This document shows positions 16,337-24,286 of a DNA stretch of 36,514 nt, one piece after another. The DNA lies in the NCBI GenBank assembly GCA_015055785.1, contig SVHQ01000005.1, positions 1 to 36,514 on the forward strand. The letters are read 5' to 3'. Positions within the stretch are counted from its first letter, which is position 1; each line of letters opens with the position of its first letter. The notes beneath the pieces were generated by a model, which saw only the letters and a program-made list of their open reading frames with translations, ran no database searches and had not been told where the DNA came from. The position numbers and the translations under genes are program-made. Origin of the DNA: Clostridiales bacterium (lineage in GTDB: Bacteria > Bacillota_A > Clostridia > Christensenellales > Borkfalkiaceae).

Positions 16337-16472
16337 AATTTCACCCACCGATGGATTGTATAACAGTAGTATATATGCCCCACCTTAAAAGAAATTGACG
16401 CTTTTTGACAAAAAAGCACTGTTTTTGTGGAAAATTAATTACGAAAATCATAAGAAAATTGTCTGTAAAATA

Positions 16473-16501
16473 TTGACCGTACGCGCTTTTTTTTATATAA
16501 T
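16473..16501 (+). promoter_or_regulatory. promoter of the VanZ-like / DUF368 pair
   Basis: TTGACC (16473-16478), a 17-nt spacer ending in a T-run, and TATAAT (16496-16501). The start is predicted near 16508. Confidence 0.82.
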
Positions 16502-16546
16502 AGTAGTATAGAAATAAAACTTTTGAAAGAGAATGGAAGAAAGTGG

Positions 16547-17095
16547 ATGCGTAATTTACTTAAATTGCTGGACGTCAAAAAAATAATATTTGCCCTGCGA
16601 ATTATTCTGCCTATGTTGTGCGTGTTGGTGTTGGTTTTTATTTTTAGTCAATCGTTGCAAACGGGCGAACAATCGGCGCAAACGAGCAGTAAAGTGGTGG
16701 ATACGGTGCAGGAAGTGGCACAAGTGATTGCCCCCGAATCGAAAATAGCCACGGCAACGGGCGAGGCTTACGATAAATTGCACGCCGATATACGTACGCT
16801 CGCACATTTTGCGGAATTTGTACTGTTGGGCGCGGTGGCGTGCGGTTGTTGTCTTGTCTATACGCAAAAGAAAAGATATTGGTTGTTGGGGATTCTGGGC
16901 TTGGTGCTTGTTCCAATCATAGACGAAACGTTGCAAAGTTTCACGGCAAACAGAGCTGCGGAAGTCATCGATATTTTGGTGGATTTTGGCGGTGGAATTG
17001 TAGGTTTTGCATTGGTGTTGGGGTGTTTTTACGGCGTTTCATATTGGTGGAAAAGAAGAAAAAATAAACGTGAAACCGTCGCGCAGAATACATAA
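16547..17095 (+). CDS. VanZ-like membrane protein
   Basis: 182 aa from the ATG at 16547; an upstream in-frame TTG at 16523 lacks a ribosome site. Four membrane helices are expected. The VanZ-family signatures are FIFSQSLQTGEQSAQTSS after helix 1, RTLAHFAEFVLLGA in helix 2, and IDETLQSFTANRAAEVIDILVDFGGG before the last helix. VanZ proteins give low-level teicoplanin resistance in enterococci, and homologues are widespread in Bacillota, with an incompletely known cell-envelope role. The C-terminus is basic. It is transcribed with the DUF368 gene 15 nt downstream, which points to envelope lipid handling. Confidence 0.85.
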   Translation: MRNLLKLLDVKKIIFALRIILPMLCVLVLVFIFSQSLQTGEQSAQTSSKVVDTVQEVAQVIAPESKIATATGEAYDKLHADIRTLAHFAEFVLLGAVACGCCLVYTQKKRYWLLGILGLVLVPIIDETLQSFTANRAAEVIDILVDFGGGIVGFALVLGCFYGVSYWWKRRKNKRETVAQNT

Positions 17096-17110
17096 AAAGG
17101 AGATTGGATT

Positions 17111-18100
17111 ATGGCGCAGGAAAGCATGGAAATTGCTTTAATTAAATACAATAAAAAGACGTGGTGCAAAAGCGCCCTGCTTGGTTTTTTTATCGGTCTT
17201 GCGGTGATTGTACCAGGCATAAGCGGCTCTACCGTGGCAATCATTTTTAAATTGTACGACCAATTTTTATACGCCGTTGGCAATTTATTTAAAAAATTCA
17301 AGGCTTGTTTTTTGTTCTTATTGCCGATAGGTATCGGATTGGTAGCAGGATTTTTGCTCGGACTTATCGGGGTGCAGAAATTATTGGAAGTGAATATGTT
17401 CGCCATTGTGTGTCTGTTTGCAGGTTTGATGGTGGGCGCGTTCCCTGCTGTAAAGGACGAAATTAAGGGCGCGGAATTTACGGCAAAGCGCGTGGTTTTG
17501 TTTGTTGTAGGTCTGATAATTCCCGTGTTGATGGGGGGCATGTCTGCGTTGAATACAGCCGAAAGCATGAAAACGCAAGAAATGGCGTCGATGCAAACGG
17601 CGCAGGATATTTTTGCAAAAGTGCAAGTTTGGCAGGTGATTTTGGCAGTGGTGTTCGGTTTTATTGTGGGCATTACACAAATTGTGCCGGGGCTTAGTGC
17701 AAGTGCATTTTTGATGACGGTGGGTTGGTATAACAGCTTGATGTCGAGCGTTTCCATGACCTATTGGAAGAGCAATTTTGCAATATTTTTCGTATATGCA
17801 GGTTTGGGCGTAGGCTTTTTATTGGGCTTGTTCAGCTTTTCGAAATTATTGACCCATTTATTTCACGTGGCGCGGCACACGTCCTATTGCATAATTGTCG
17901 GTTTGTCACTGGGTTCGATTATTTCCATGTTCTGTAATGGAGACATTATTAACGTATATTTGCATTGGGCAAAGAATGGCGTTGTGGCGATGGATATTGT
18001 ATTTGGCGTGGCGTTGTTTGCGATAGGTTGCGTGGGGGCGTACCTGCTCGTGCGATACCAAAGGAAAAAGGACGCCGAAAGCGCGGGGAATAAGGAATAA
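17111..18100 (+). CDS. DUF368 family protein, probable polyprenyl-phosphate translocase
   Basis: 329 aa, about nine to ten membrane helices. The two inverted family motifs are visible: VPGISGSTVAIIFKLYDQFL (about residues 34-53) and VPGLSASAFLMTVGWYNSL (about residues 196-214). DUF368 proteins (PopT in Staphylococcus) have been shown to return undecaprenyl phosphate across the membrane for reuse in peptidoglycan and teichoic acid synthesis. The assignment here is by family. The ribosome site AAGGAG precedes the ATG, and the gene follows a VanZ-like gene by 15 nt. The operon ends in a terminator. Confidence 0.88.
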   Translation: MAQESMEIALIKYNKKTWCKSALLGFFIGLAVIVPGISGSTVAIIFKLYDQFLYAVGNLFKKFKACFLFLLPIGIGLVAGFLLGLIGVQKLLEVNMFAIVCLFAGLMVGAFPAVKDEIKGAEFTAKRVVLFVVGLIIPVLMGGMSALNTAESMKTQEMASMQTAQDIFAKVQVWQVILAVVFGFIVGITQIVPGLSASAFLMTVGWYNSLMSSVSMTYWKSNFAIFFVYAGLGVGFLLGLFSFSKLLTHLFHVARHTSYCIIVGLSLGSIISMFCNGDIINVYLHWAKNGVVAMDIVFGVALFAIGCVGAYLLVRYQRKKDAESAGNKE

Positions 18101-18105
18101 AACAA

Positions 18106-18140
18106 AACAGCGGGGCTTAAAAAACCTCGCTGTTCCTTTT
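18106..18140 (+). terminator. terminator of the VanZ / DUF368 operon
   Basis: AACAGCGGGG (18106-18115) pairs with CCTCGCTGTT (18125-18134) with one wobble, around a CTTAAAAAA loop, followed by CCTTTT. The core is identical to the terminator at 19347. Confidence 0.85.
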
Positions 18141-18198
18141 AATTTAGTGAATATTGGAACAAATCGCAGAATGGTTGAGGGAACTGTAAAAATGCGTT

Positions 18199-18227
18199 GT
18201 TGACAATTCTCATATAAATTGGTAAAA
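18199..18227 (+). promoter_or_regulatory. promoter of the XRE-TPR regulator
   Basis: TTGACA (18199-18204), a 17-nt spacer and TAAAAT (18222-18227). The ribosome site is TTTGAGGAG before the ATG at 18270. Confidence 0.8.
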
Positions 18228-18269
18228 TTTAGGCAAAGACGTCTAAATAACCTTTGAGGAGAAAAAGAT

Positions 18270-19319
18270 ATGGAAATAGGACATAAAATAAAACAATTAC
18301 GCTATAAGATGGGATTGACGCAAGAACAGCTTGCGGAAAGGCTTGGAATTAGCGCGCAATCGATTTCCAAGTGGGAAACGTCGATAACAATGCCTGATAT
18401 TACGTTGTTGCCGATATTATCCGAGACGTTTGGCGTCAGTATCGACGAATTATTTGACTTAACGACGGAACAAACGTTGCGGCGTATAGAAAACCGCATG
18501 GAAACGGAAGGCGAATTTACAAGCGACGTTTTTAAGGAATATGAGGATTTTTTAAAAAATCAATTGACGGAGCATGAGGATAGGGCGCGTATTTTAAGTT
18601 TGCTTGCCAATTTATATCATCATAGGATGGAAGCGGATGCAAAACGGGTTAGCAAATATGCGCGTGAAGCCATAAAAATAAAACCCGAAAAAAAGGAATG
18701 TCAATGGTTGTTGCAGATGTCGGAGGGGCAGGTTGGCTGGGATTGGAATACGGTAAACCACACTTCAAGCATTAATTTTTATAAACAAGTAATTCAAAAC
18801 GACCAAATTACCCCCAAAACTCCGCTGCCTTATTATTATTTGATTGACAATTTAATTGCCGACCACCGCACTCAAGAGGCAAGGGAGTATTTGAAAATTT
18901 ATCAAACGCTGCCTGCGCACAAGCCTGCTATGGTGTCTATTTACGAAGCGCATATTGCCTTGGCAGAGTTTGATGAACCAAAGGCGGATAAGGTTATAGA
19001 AGACGCTTTGAAAATTTATGAAAAGGACGGCGTATTTATATTTGAGGCAGCGCAATATTATGCGAAAAAGTGTGATTATACAAAGGCGATAGAATTTTAC
19101 GAACGGTCTTGGGCGATGGAGGAAGATAAAAAACCTCGATTTATAGACGCTTTGCAGGGGATTGTAATCATTTATGAAATTTTAGGCGACTATAAAAACG
19201 CCGTTGCTACCCAAGAAAGAATTATAGAAAATTTAACGCAGGAATGGCATTTTATGGAAGAGGATAGGGCTGTGGTGGAAGCTGTGCGTGAGAAAAACCG
19301 TCTTTTGCAAAAAATTTAA
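18270..19319 (+). CDS. XRE-family transcriptional regulator with TPR domain
   Basis: 349 aa. Residues 1-60 are a Cro/C1 helix-turn-helix: IGHKIKQLRYKMGLTQEQLAERLGISAQSISKWET, with the recognition helix at SAQSISKWE. The rest (about residues 85-345) is an array of TPR-like helix pairs, for example REYLKIYQTLPAHKPAMVSIYEAHIALAEF and YAKKCDYTKAIEFYERSWAMEED. This build is common in Bacillota regulators that sense a peptide or protein partner. No peptide gene is seen next to it. It is monocistronic between two near-identical terminators. Its targets cannot be told from the sequence, though autoregulation is usual. Confidence 0.85.
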   Translation: MEIGHKIKQLRYKMGLTQEQLAERLGISAQSISKWETSITMPDITLLPILSETFGVSIDELFDLTTEQTLRRIENRMETEGEFTSDVFKEYEDFLKNQLTEHEDRARILSLLANLYHHRMEADAKRVSKYAREAIKIKPEKKECQWLLQMSEGQVGWDWNTVNHTSSINFYKQVIQNDQITPKTPLPYYYLIDNLIADHRTQEAREYLKIYQTLPAHKPAMVSIYEAHIALAEFDEPKADKVIEDALKIYEKDGVFIFEAAQYYAKKCDYTKAIEFYERSWAMEEDKKPRFIDALQGIVIIYEILGDYKNAVATQERIIENLTQEWHFMEEDRAVVEAVREKNRLLQKI

Positions 19320-19346
19320 CGAAACGAAATGATAAAGCGAAAAAAT

Positions 19347-19378
19347 AGCGGGGCTTAAAAAACCTCGCTGTTTTTGTT
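19347..19378 (+). terminator. terminator of the XRE-TPR gene
   Basis: AGCGGGG (19347-19353) pairs with CCTCGCT (19363-19369), followed by GTTTTTGTTT. A 26-nt core is identical to the terminator at 18109-18134. Confidence 0.85.
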
Positions 19379-19394
19379 TGGAATTGTGCGTTGT

Positions 19395-19487
19395 TGTCAT
19401 TGCGAGCCGTAAGCGTGGCAATCTCATGAAAATGAGGCATTCATAAAGACGAGATTGCCGCGGTCGCTTTACTCCCTCGCAAGGACA
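19395..19487. repeat. interspersed palindromic repeat, TGTCATTGCGA family, copy 3
   Basis: TGTCATTGCGAGCCG (19395-19409), then GTGGCAATCTC (19415-19425) pairing with GAGATTGCC (19451-19459), then CCCTCGCAAGGACA at the right end. This is the most compact copy in the window. It shows the nested inverted repeat clearly: outer TGTC-TTGCGAG arms and inner GGCAATCTC arms. Confidence 0.85.
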
Positions 19488-19569
19488 AGACCGCGAAGAA
19501 CAAGCGGCGCGCAAGTACGTAGAAAGACTGTTTATTCTTAATGGTTTGCTACCCCTCGAGCAATTCTCT

Positions 19570-19751
19570 AAGCTATACAGAAAGATAGAAAGGTATGGCC
19601 CAGCGGAACGCTGGGGTAGAAAGACGAAACACCCTAAGGGTGCGGAACATAAATAAAAAAGCTGTTCGTTTATAATAGTTAACTAACACCCATGTCTTTA
19701 TCCAAGCTATATAGAAAGATAGAAAGATGAAACACCCTAAGGGTGCGGAAC
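19570..19751. repeat. duplicated AGAAAGATAGAAA-box and mini-hairpin repeats
   Basis: Two copies of AAGCTATAyAGAAAGATAGAAAG (from 19570 and from 19704) are each followed by an identical 23-nt GAAACACCCTAAGGGTG unit (19626-19648 and 19729-19751), which is a CACCC/GGGTG hairpin. The first copy also holds a CCCAGCG-GAA-CGCTGGG hairpin (about 19600-19616). The second copy ends 5 nt from the galM stop codon. The rest of the 19.3-19.75 kb gap has no recognisable gene. Confidence 0.8.
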
Positions 19752-19756
19752 GTTGG

Positions 19757-20785
19757 TTAGCGGACGGAGAATTTATATACGGTGATTTCGTGATATTTCT
19801 CGCCCGCTTTCAACACAGTGGACGGGTATTGTGGGCAGTTGGGGGAATTGGGGAAACCCTGCGTTTCCAAACAAAGCGCGCAATGGTTCACGTACTCCTT
19901 TTTACCCTTATAACCGCCCGTACTGCATGCCGTGTATAACTGCACGCCAGGGAGCGTCGTATAACAATCCATTCTTCTGCCTGTGTCGGGATCGTAAACG
20001 TAAGCAAAACGCTCTAACCCCTTACCAACGCGGTCTAAGCAATAATTAAAATCATAACCGTTGCACATTTTAATCATCGGCGCGTCCGAGAACATATCCT
20101 TGCCGAGCTTCTTGGCGGGCAAAAAGCTGTACGGCGTACCATCAATATCCATAATTTCGCCGTGGGGGATTAATTGCTTGTCCACGGGGGTCATTTGACG
20201 GGCGTTAATCATCAATTCTTGGTCTAAAACCGTGTCCTTATCGCCGATATTAAAATAAGCGTGATTGGTGAGATTGCAAAGGGTGTCCTTATCGGAAACG
20301 GCTTTGTATTCAATCACCAGCTCGTTTTCATCCGTGAGGGAAAAACTGACGGAAACGTCCAGCTTTCCAGGGTAACCGCCTGCGCCGTCGGGAGAGGTGT
20401 GCGTCAGGATAAGACGGTCTTTTTCAATATTGGCGTTCCAAATTTGTGTATCAAAATTCGCCGTCGAACCGCCGTGCAGACTGTGTTTGCCTTCGTTGGC
20501 TTCGACGTGATAGGTTGTCCCATTCAGCACAAACGAGGAATCGCCGATACGGTTGCCGTACCTGCCGATGGTTGCGCCGAAGTAGTTGGGCGCGCCGTAA
20601 TAATCTTCAGGACGCTTACAACCCACCAAGCAATCGGAAAATTTCCCGTTTCTGTCGGGGATAGAAATGCGAATAAGTCTTGCGCCGTAAGTAAGCACGT
20701 CCACCTCACAGCCGTTTTTATTCGACAGCGTGTAAACGTCGTTCGTGTTGCCTTCTTTGATGAATGAATAAGTTTTTTGTATCAT
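19757..20785 (-). CDS. galM: aldose 1-epimerase (galactose mutarotase)
   Basis: 342 aa from the ATG at 20785, chosen over an in-frame ATG ten codons upstream because AGAGGG lies 7 nt before it. The family motifs are present: GRYGNRIGDSSFVLNG, the substrate-binding histidine of GKHSLHGG, the catalytic histidine of LTNHAYFNIGD, and the catalytic glutamate of CLETQGFPNSPN near the C-terminus. It interconverts alpha and beta anomers of galactose or glucose in the cytoplasm. No other gal genes are near, and the gene stands alone on the minus strand. Confidence 0.93.
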   Translation of the reverse strand: MIQKTYSFIKEGNTNDVYTLSNKNGCEVDVLTYGARLIRISIPDRNGKFSDCLVGCKRPEDYYGAPNYFGATIGRYGNRIGDSSFVLNGTTYHVEANEGKHSLHGGSTANFDTQIWNANIEKDRLILTHTSPDGAGGYPGKLDVSVSFSLTDENELVIEYKAVSDKDTLCNLTNHAYFNIGDKDTVLDQELMINARQMTPVDKQLIPHGEIMDIDGTPYSFLPAKKLGKDMFSDAPMIKMCNGYDFNYCLDRVGKGLERFAYVYDPDTGRRMDCYTTLPGVQLYTACSTGGYKGKKEYVNHCALCLETQGFPNSPNCPQYPSTVLKAGEKYHEITVYKFSVR

Positions 20786-20826
20786 AAATAAACCCTCTTG
20801 CCTATAAATATGCATAGATTAATTAT

Positions 20827-20835
20827 ATTATAACA
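20827..20835 (-). promoter_or_regulatory. extended -10 promoter of galM
   Basis: On the minus strand the element reads TGTTATAAT. No good -35 lies 17 nt upstream, so recognition would rest on the extended -10. Confidence 0.5.
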
Positions 20836-20907
20836 AAAATAGGAAAAATAATCTATTGTTTAAACGAGGAAAATTTTTCAAAAGTTAAAAAATCTACCTT
20901 TAAATCG

Positions 20908-20937
20908 TTGACAAGTGGAAAAATATTGTGATATGAT
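20908..20937 (+). promoter_or_regulatory. promoter of the glycine riboswitch
   Basis: TTGACA (20908-20913), an 18-nt spacer and TATGAT (20932-20937). Confidence 0.75.
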
Positions 20938-20961
20938 AATGCACAAGCAAAAGCTATATGA

Positions 20962-21140
20962 AGATTGTAGAAGATGAACGGCGACGTTCAACCGAAGGAG
21001 TGAATCTCTCAGGTGATCGAAAGATTGGGAACTGCAATCGGATAGCACTCCGGAGAATCCCGCGAAACAATCGGGTGCCGAAGGGGCAAAACAACGAGGT
21101 GAAAACGTTGTTAATCTCTCAGGCAAAAGGACAGAGGTAT
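20962..21140 (+). promoter_or_regulatory. tandem glycine riboswitch
   Basis: Two aptamers in series. The first has ACCGAAGGAG (about 20990-21000) and AATCTCTCAGGTGATCGAAA (21003-21022). The second has GGAGAATCCC (21052-21061), GTGCCGAAGGGGCAA (21075-21089) and CTCTCAGGCAAAAGGACAG (21116-21134), the classic glycine-riboswitch signature. It is followed by an expression platform with a terminator and then a sodium:alanine/glycine symporter gene. The natural reading is control of amino-acid import by glycine; transporter-linked glycine riboswitches are often OFF switches. Confidence 0.93.
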
Positions 21141-21281
21141 GCTTCCCAAAATAGGCGAGATGCAAAGGGGGATTTTTTTCTCTCAACGCATACCTGCCCC
21201 CGATAAATCAGGGGAAATTTAGGAAGAACAGTATCTTACGGAGTGATTTTATTTTGATGAAATCGCTCCGTTTTTTCTTTT
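21135..21281 (+). terminator. expression platform and terminator of the glycine riboswitch
   Basis: The terminator is a 12-bp stem ACGGAGTGATTT (21238-21249) / AAATCGCTCCGT (21260-21271) with one wobble, followed by TTTTTTCTTTTT. Upstream, AGGTATGC (21135-21142) can pair with GCATACCT (21188-21195), linking the 3' edge of aptamer 2 to downstream sequence. CCCC-GATAAATCA-GGGG (about 21197-21214) forms another hairpin. Confidence 0.8.
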
Positions 21282-21350
21282 TCCGCAGTGAAATATAGCA
21301 AAAACAAGTTACATTTTTATCCCGAAAAAACGGGAACGGAGGTTTTTACA

Positions 21351-22943
21351 ATGGACAAATTTTTTGAAGTAGTAGCGAAGGTAAATTCCTACATCAACGG
21401 CCTTGTATGGGGCTGGCCGATGATTATTTTAATCCTCGGCACAGGTATCCTCATCACCATTCGTACCAAGGTGATGCAAGTGCGCAAATTTAAAGTTTCA
21501 CTTAACGAAACGATTGTGCCCACTTTAAAGAGCATCGGCAAGAAGCAACCCTCGAAATCGAGAAAGGAAAATTCCATTTCCCAATTCGAAGCGTTTGCAA
21601 CCGCGATTTCGGGTACGGTTGGTACGGGTAACATCATTGGTGTATCGTCCGCAATTATGACGGGTGGTCCTGGTGCAGTGTTCTGGATGTGGGTTTCCGC
21701 ATTCTTCGGTATGATTACAAACTATGCGGAAAACGTGCTTGGCTTGTATTTCCGTAAAAAAGAAAAGAACGGCGATTTCTCGGGTGGTCCTGCGTATTAC
21801 CTTTCCGAAGGTATCGGCAGAAATAAAGACGGCAAGTGGGGGGATTTCTTAAAAACGATTGGTAAAATCCTTGCTGTGATGGCGGCGGTGTTCTGTACGT
21901 TTGCTGCAATCGGTATGAGCGGTACGCAAACCAACAAAATGTCGGCAACCTTCCAAAGCGTATTCACGAGCGTGGATAAAACGACGGTGGCTTTGATTGT
22001 TGGTGTTATCGTAGCAATCGTGCTTGCCCTTATCATCCTTGGCGGTATCAAAGCAATCGGTAGAGTAGCATCCATTATCATTCCCTTTATGTCTTTGCTC
22101 TTTATCTGTATGGCTTTGATTATTGTAATGGCAAACCTTTCCAGCTTGACTTGGGTGTTTGAAACGATTTTCAAAAATGCATTCTCTTTCCAATCGGCTG
22201 TGAGCGGTGTTGCAAGCTATGCCTTTGCGCAAATTATTAAGAAAGGTCTTGCGCGCGGCGTGTTCTCTAACGAAGCAGGGCTTGGTTCGTCCGTTATCGC
22301 GCACAGTGCATCGGAAACGCGTGAACCTGTAAAACAAGGTCTTTGGGGTATCTTTGAAGTATTTTTCGATACGTTTGTTATTTGTACGTTGACGGCAATC
22401 GTTGTGTTGATTGCCTATGGCAGAGAAGAAGTTGTGTTGTATGGCGGTGAATACGTGGATACGCAAGTTTCGATGATGGCGTTTATGAAAACGTACGGCG
22501 GATTTGGTCAAGCCGTTTATTCGACCATGGTACCTTTGTTTGCATTCACGACGATTTTGGCGTGGGCATATTATGGGGAAAAATCGGTGGACTACTTGTT
22601 CCGCAAAACGGGTGAAACGGGCAGAAAGATTGCAACGACGGTGTTCAAAGTGTTGTACGTGCTTCTCGTAATCGTTTCCGCGGTTATCGACGGCGAACTT
22701 GCTTGGGCGATTTCCGATACGTGTAACGGTTTGATGGCGTTGCCCAACCTTATCGGTGTTGTACTGATGAGCGGTTTGGTTGTGGAAATTTCCAAAAACT
22801 ACTTCCAAAGAAAGAAAGGTATGGACGTGAAGCCTATGCTTTCCGCTTATCCCGAACAAAACGAAGCGTTCATAGCTGACCTTGCCGTAGAGCAAGCGGA
22901 AGCTGTGGAAGATAACGCAGCGTTTGAAGACCAAAGCTGGTAA
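21351..22943 (+). CDS. agcS: sodium:alanine/glycine symporter, AGCS family
   Basis: 530 aa from the ATG at 21351, which has GGAGG 8 nt upstream; a longer frame from a GTG at 21288 overlaps the riboswitch terminator and is rejected. About ten to eleven membrane helices. Family motifs: TAISGTVGTGNIIGVSSAI near residue 80-100, GGPGAVFWMW, GGPAYYLSEGIG, and the highly conserved NEAGLGSSVIAHSASE. It imports alanine or glycine with sodium. The glycine riboswitch directly upstream argues for glycine as substrate or signal. A CCCG-AAAAAA-CGGG hairpin (21321-21334) lies just before the ribosome site. The C-terminal tail is acidic and soluble. Confidence 0.93.
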   Translation: MDKFFEVVAKVNSYINGLVWGWPMIILILGTGILITIRTKVMQVRKFKVSLNETIVPTLKSIGKKQPSKSRKENSISQFEAFATAISGTVGTGNIIGVSSAIMTGGPGAVFWMWVSAFFGMITNYAENVLGLYFRKKEKNGDFSGGPAYYLSEGIGRNKDGKWGDFLKTIGKILAVMAAVFCTFAAIGMSGTQTNKMSATFQSVFTSVDKTTVALIVGVIVAIVLALIILGGIKAIGRVASIIIPFMSLLFICMALIIVMANLSSLTWVFETIFKNAFSFQSAVSGVASYAFAQIIKKGLARGVFSNEAGLGSSVIAHSASETREPVKQGLWGIFEVFFDTFVICTLTAIVVLIAYGREEVVLYGGEYVDTQVSMMAFMKTYGGFGQAVYSTMVPLFAFTTILAWAYYGEKSVDYLFRKTGETGRKIATTVFKVLYVLLVIVSAVIDGELAWAISDTCNGLMALPNLIGVVLMSGLVVEISKNYFQRKKGMDVKPMLSAYPEQNEAFIADLAVEQAEAVEDNAAFEDQSW

Positions 22944-22966
22944 AATAATATAATTTATAAAGATTG

Positions 22967-23006
22967 CCGAAGTGGGGTGGAAAAACTCCGCTTCGGTATT
23001 TTTTTC
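22967..23006 (+). terminator. terminator of the symporter gene
   Basis: CCGAAGTGGGGT (22967-22978) pairs with ACTCCGCTTCGG (22985-22996) with two wobbles, followed by a TATTTTTTTC tract. Confidence 0.88.
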
Positions 23007-23038
23007 TTTAAAAAAATTGAAATTGGCGGCGGAAATCG

Positions 23039-23067
23039 TTGACTTACGCGCGTGCGTGTGATATTAT
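23039..23067 (+). promoter_or_regulatory. promoter of ilvE
   Basis: TTGACT (23039-23044), a 17-nt spacer and TATTAT (23062-23067). The ribosome site AGGAGGGAG precedes the ATG at 23130. Confidence 0.75.
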
Positions 23068-23129
23068 TGTATAAATAAATTAAAAGAGCGTCGGCAATTC
23101 AAAAAACGAATTGCCCAGGAGGGAGAAGA

Positions 23130-24194
23130 ATGGAGATTAAAATCACAAAGACGACGACGCCTGGCGTGATGCCGTCAGAAGATAAATTGGGTTTTGGGAA
23201 GGTGTTTACCGACCACATGTTTATCATGGATTATTCCGCAGAAAAGGGTTGGCACGACGCGCGAATTGTGCCGTTTGGACGAATTTCTCTGCACCCTTCT
23301 TCCACGGTGCTGCATTACGGCGCGGAAATTTTCGAAGGCTTGAAAGCTTATCGCAGAGCAGACGGCGGTGTGCAGCTTTTCAGACCCATGGAAAACATCA
23401 AACGTATGAATCGTTCGGCAGAGCGTATGAGTTTGCCTGAAATGGACGAACAGGATGCCCTTGAAATTTTGACGACTTTTGTGAAATTGGAAGAAAAGTG
23501 GGTGCCGAAATCGTTCGGTACGTCTTTGTATTTGCGTCCGTTTATGTTTGGTAACGACGAAGTGCTTGGTGTGCACGCGGTGCATAATGCAACGTTTATG
23601 TTGATTGCATCTCCTAGCGGCAGTTATTACGCAGAGGGGATTAATCCCGTTTCTATCATGATTGAAAACGAGGACGTAAGAACGGTGCGCGGCGGTACGG
23701 GCTATGCAAAGTGCGGGGGCAATTACGCAGCGAGTACACGTGCAGGCGAAAGAGCGGCGAAGAAGGGTTATTCGCAGGTGCTTTGGCTGGACGGCGTAGA
23801 GAGAAAATATATCGAAGAAGTGGGCGCGATGAACGTTATGTTTAAAATTAACGGTAAGATTGTGACGCCTATGCTGACGGGTTCGATTTTGCCCGGTATT
23901 ACGAGAAAGAGCTGTATTGAAGTGCTGAAATCGCTCGGCTATGAAGTGGAAGAAAGATTGCTTTCCGTAGACGAATTGGTGGCTGCGATGGAAAGCGGCG
24001 AATTGGAAGAAGCTTGGGGCTGCGGGACGGCGGCGGTAGTTTCCCCGATTGGCAAACTTGCTTACGGCGATAAAGAATACGTGATTGGCGGCGGCAAAAT
24101 TGGCGAAGTTACACAGAAATTGTACGACCTTTTGACAGGGATTCAATGGGGAAAACAGGAAGATACGTTTGGCTGGGTGTACAAAATCTCGTAA
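23130..24194 (+). CDS. ilvE: branched-chain amino acid aminotransferase
   Basis: 354 aa, fold type IV PLP enzyme of the longer (Bacillus/eukaryote-like) BCAT group. Key segments: LHYGAEIFEGLKAYR (about residues 61-75), the PLP lysine Lys194 in GTGYAKCGGNYAAS, VLWLDGVERKYIEEVGAMN with the cofactor-binding glutamate (Glu229/Glu230), LTGSILPGITR, and EAWGCGTAAVVSPI. It performs the last step in valine, leucine and isoleucine synthesis, and the first in their breakdown, using glutamate/2-oxoglutarate. It is the first gene of the branched-chain block. It has its own promoter, separated from leuA by a second promoter and a T-box. Confidence 0.94.
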   Translation: MEIKITKTTTPGVMPSEDKLGFGKVFTDHMFIMDYSAEKGWHDARIVPFGRISLHPSSTVLHYGAEIFEGLKAYRRADGGVQLFRPMENIKRMNRSAERMSLPEMDEQDALEILTTFVKLEEKWVPKSFGTSLYLRPFMFGNDEVLGVHAVHNATFMLIASPSGSYYAEGINPVSIMIENEDVRTVRGGTGYAKCGGNYAASTRAGERAAKKGYSQVLWLDGVERKYIEEVGAMNVMFKINGKIVTPMLTGSILPGITRKSCIEVLKSLGYEVEERLLSVDELVAAMESGELEEAWGCGTAAVVSPIGKLAYGDKEYVIGGGKIGEVTQKLYDLLTGIQWGKQEDTFGWVYKIS

Positions 24195-24251
24195 AAATTT
24201 TTAAAAGTCAATATTTTCCTTTAAAAATAAGAAAAAACGACATTTTTTTGA

Positions 24252-24280
24252 TTGACAAAAGTCAGCAAAACAATTACAAT
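24252..24280 (+). promoter_or_regulatory. promoter of the leuA T-box leader
   Basis: TTGACA (24252-24257), a 17-nt spacer and TACAAT (24275-24280). Transcription would start near 24287, before the T-box RNA. Confidence 0.8.
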
Positions 24281-24286
24281 ATATAC

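Noticed and set aside
20958..21206. 82-aa frame across the glycine riboswitch, and the minus-strand frame opposite
   Set aside because: The sequence is fully explained by the two glycine aptamers and the expression platform; no ribosome site.
21288..21350. N-terminal extension of the symporter from a GTG at 21288
   Set aside because: It starts at the end of the riboswitch terminator without a ribosome site; the ATG at 21351 has GGAGG and gives the normal family N-terminus.
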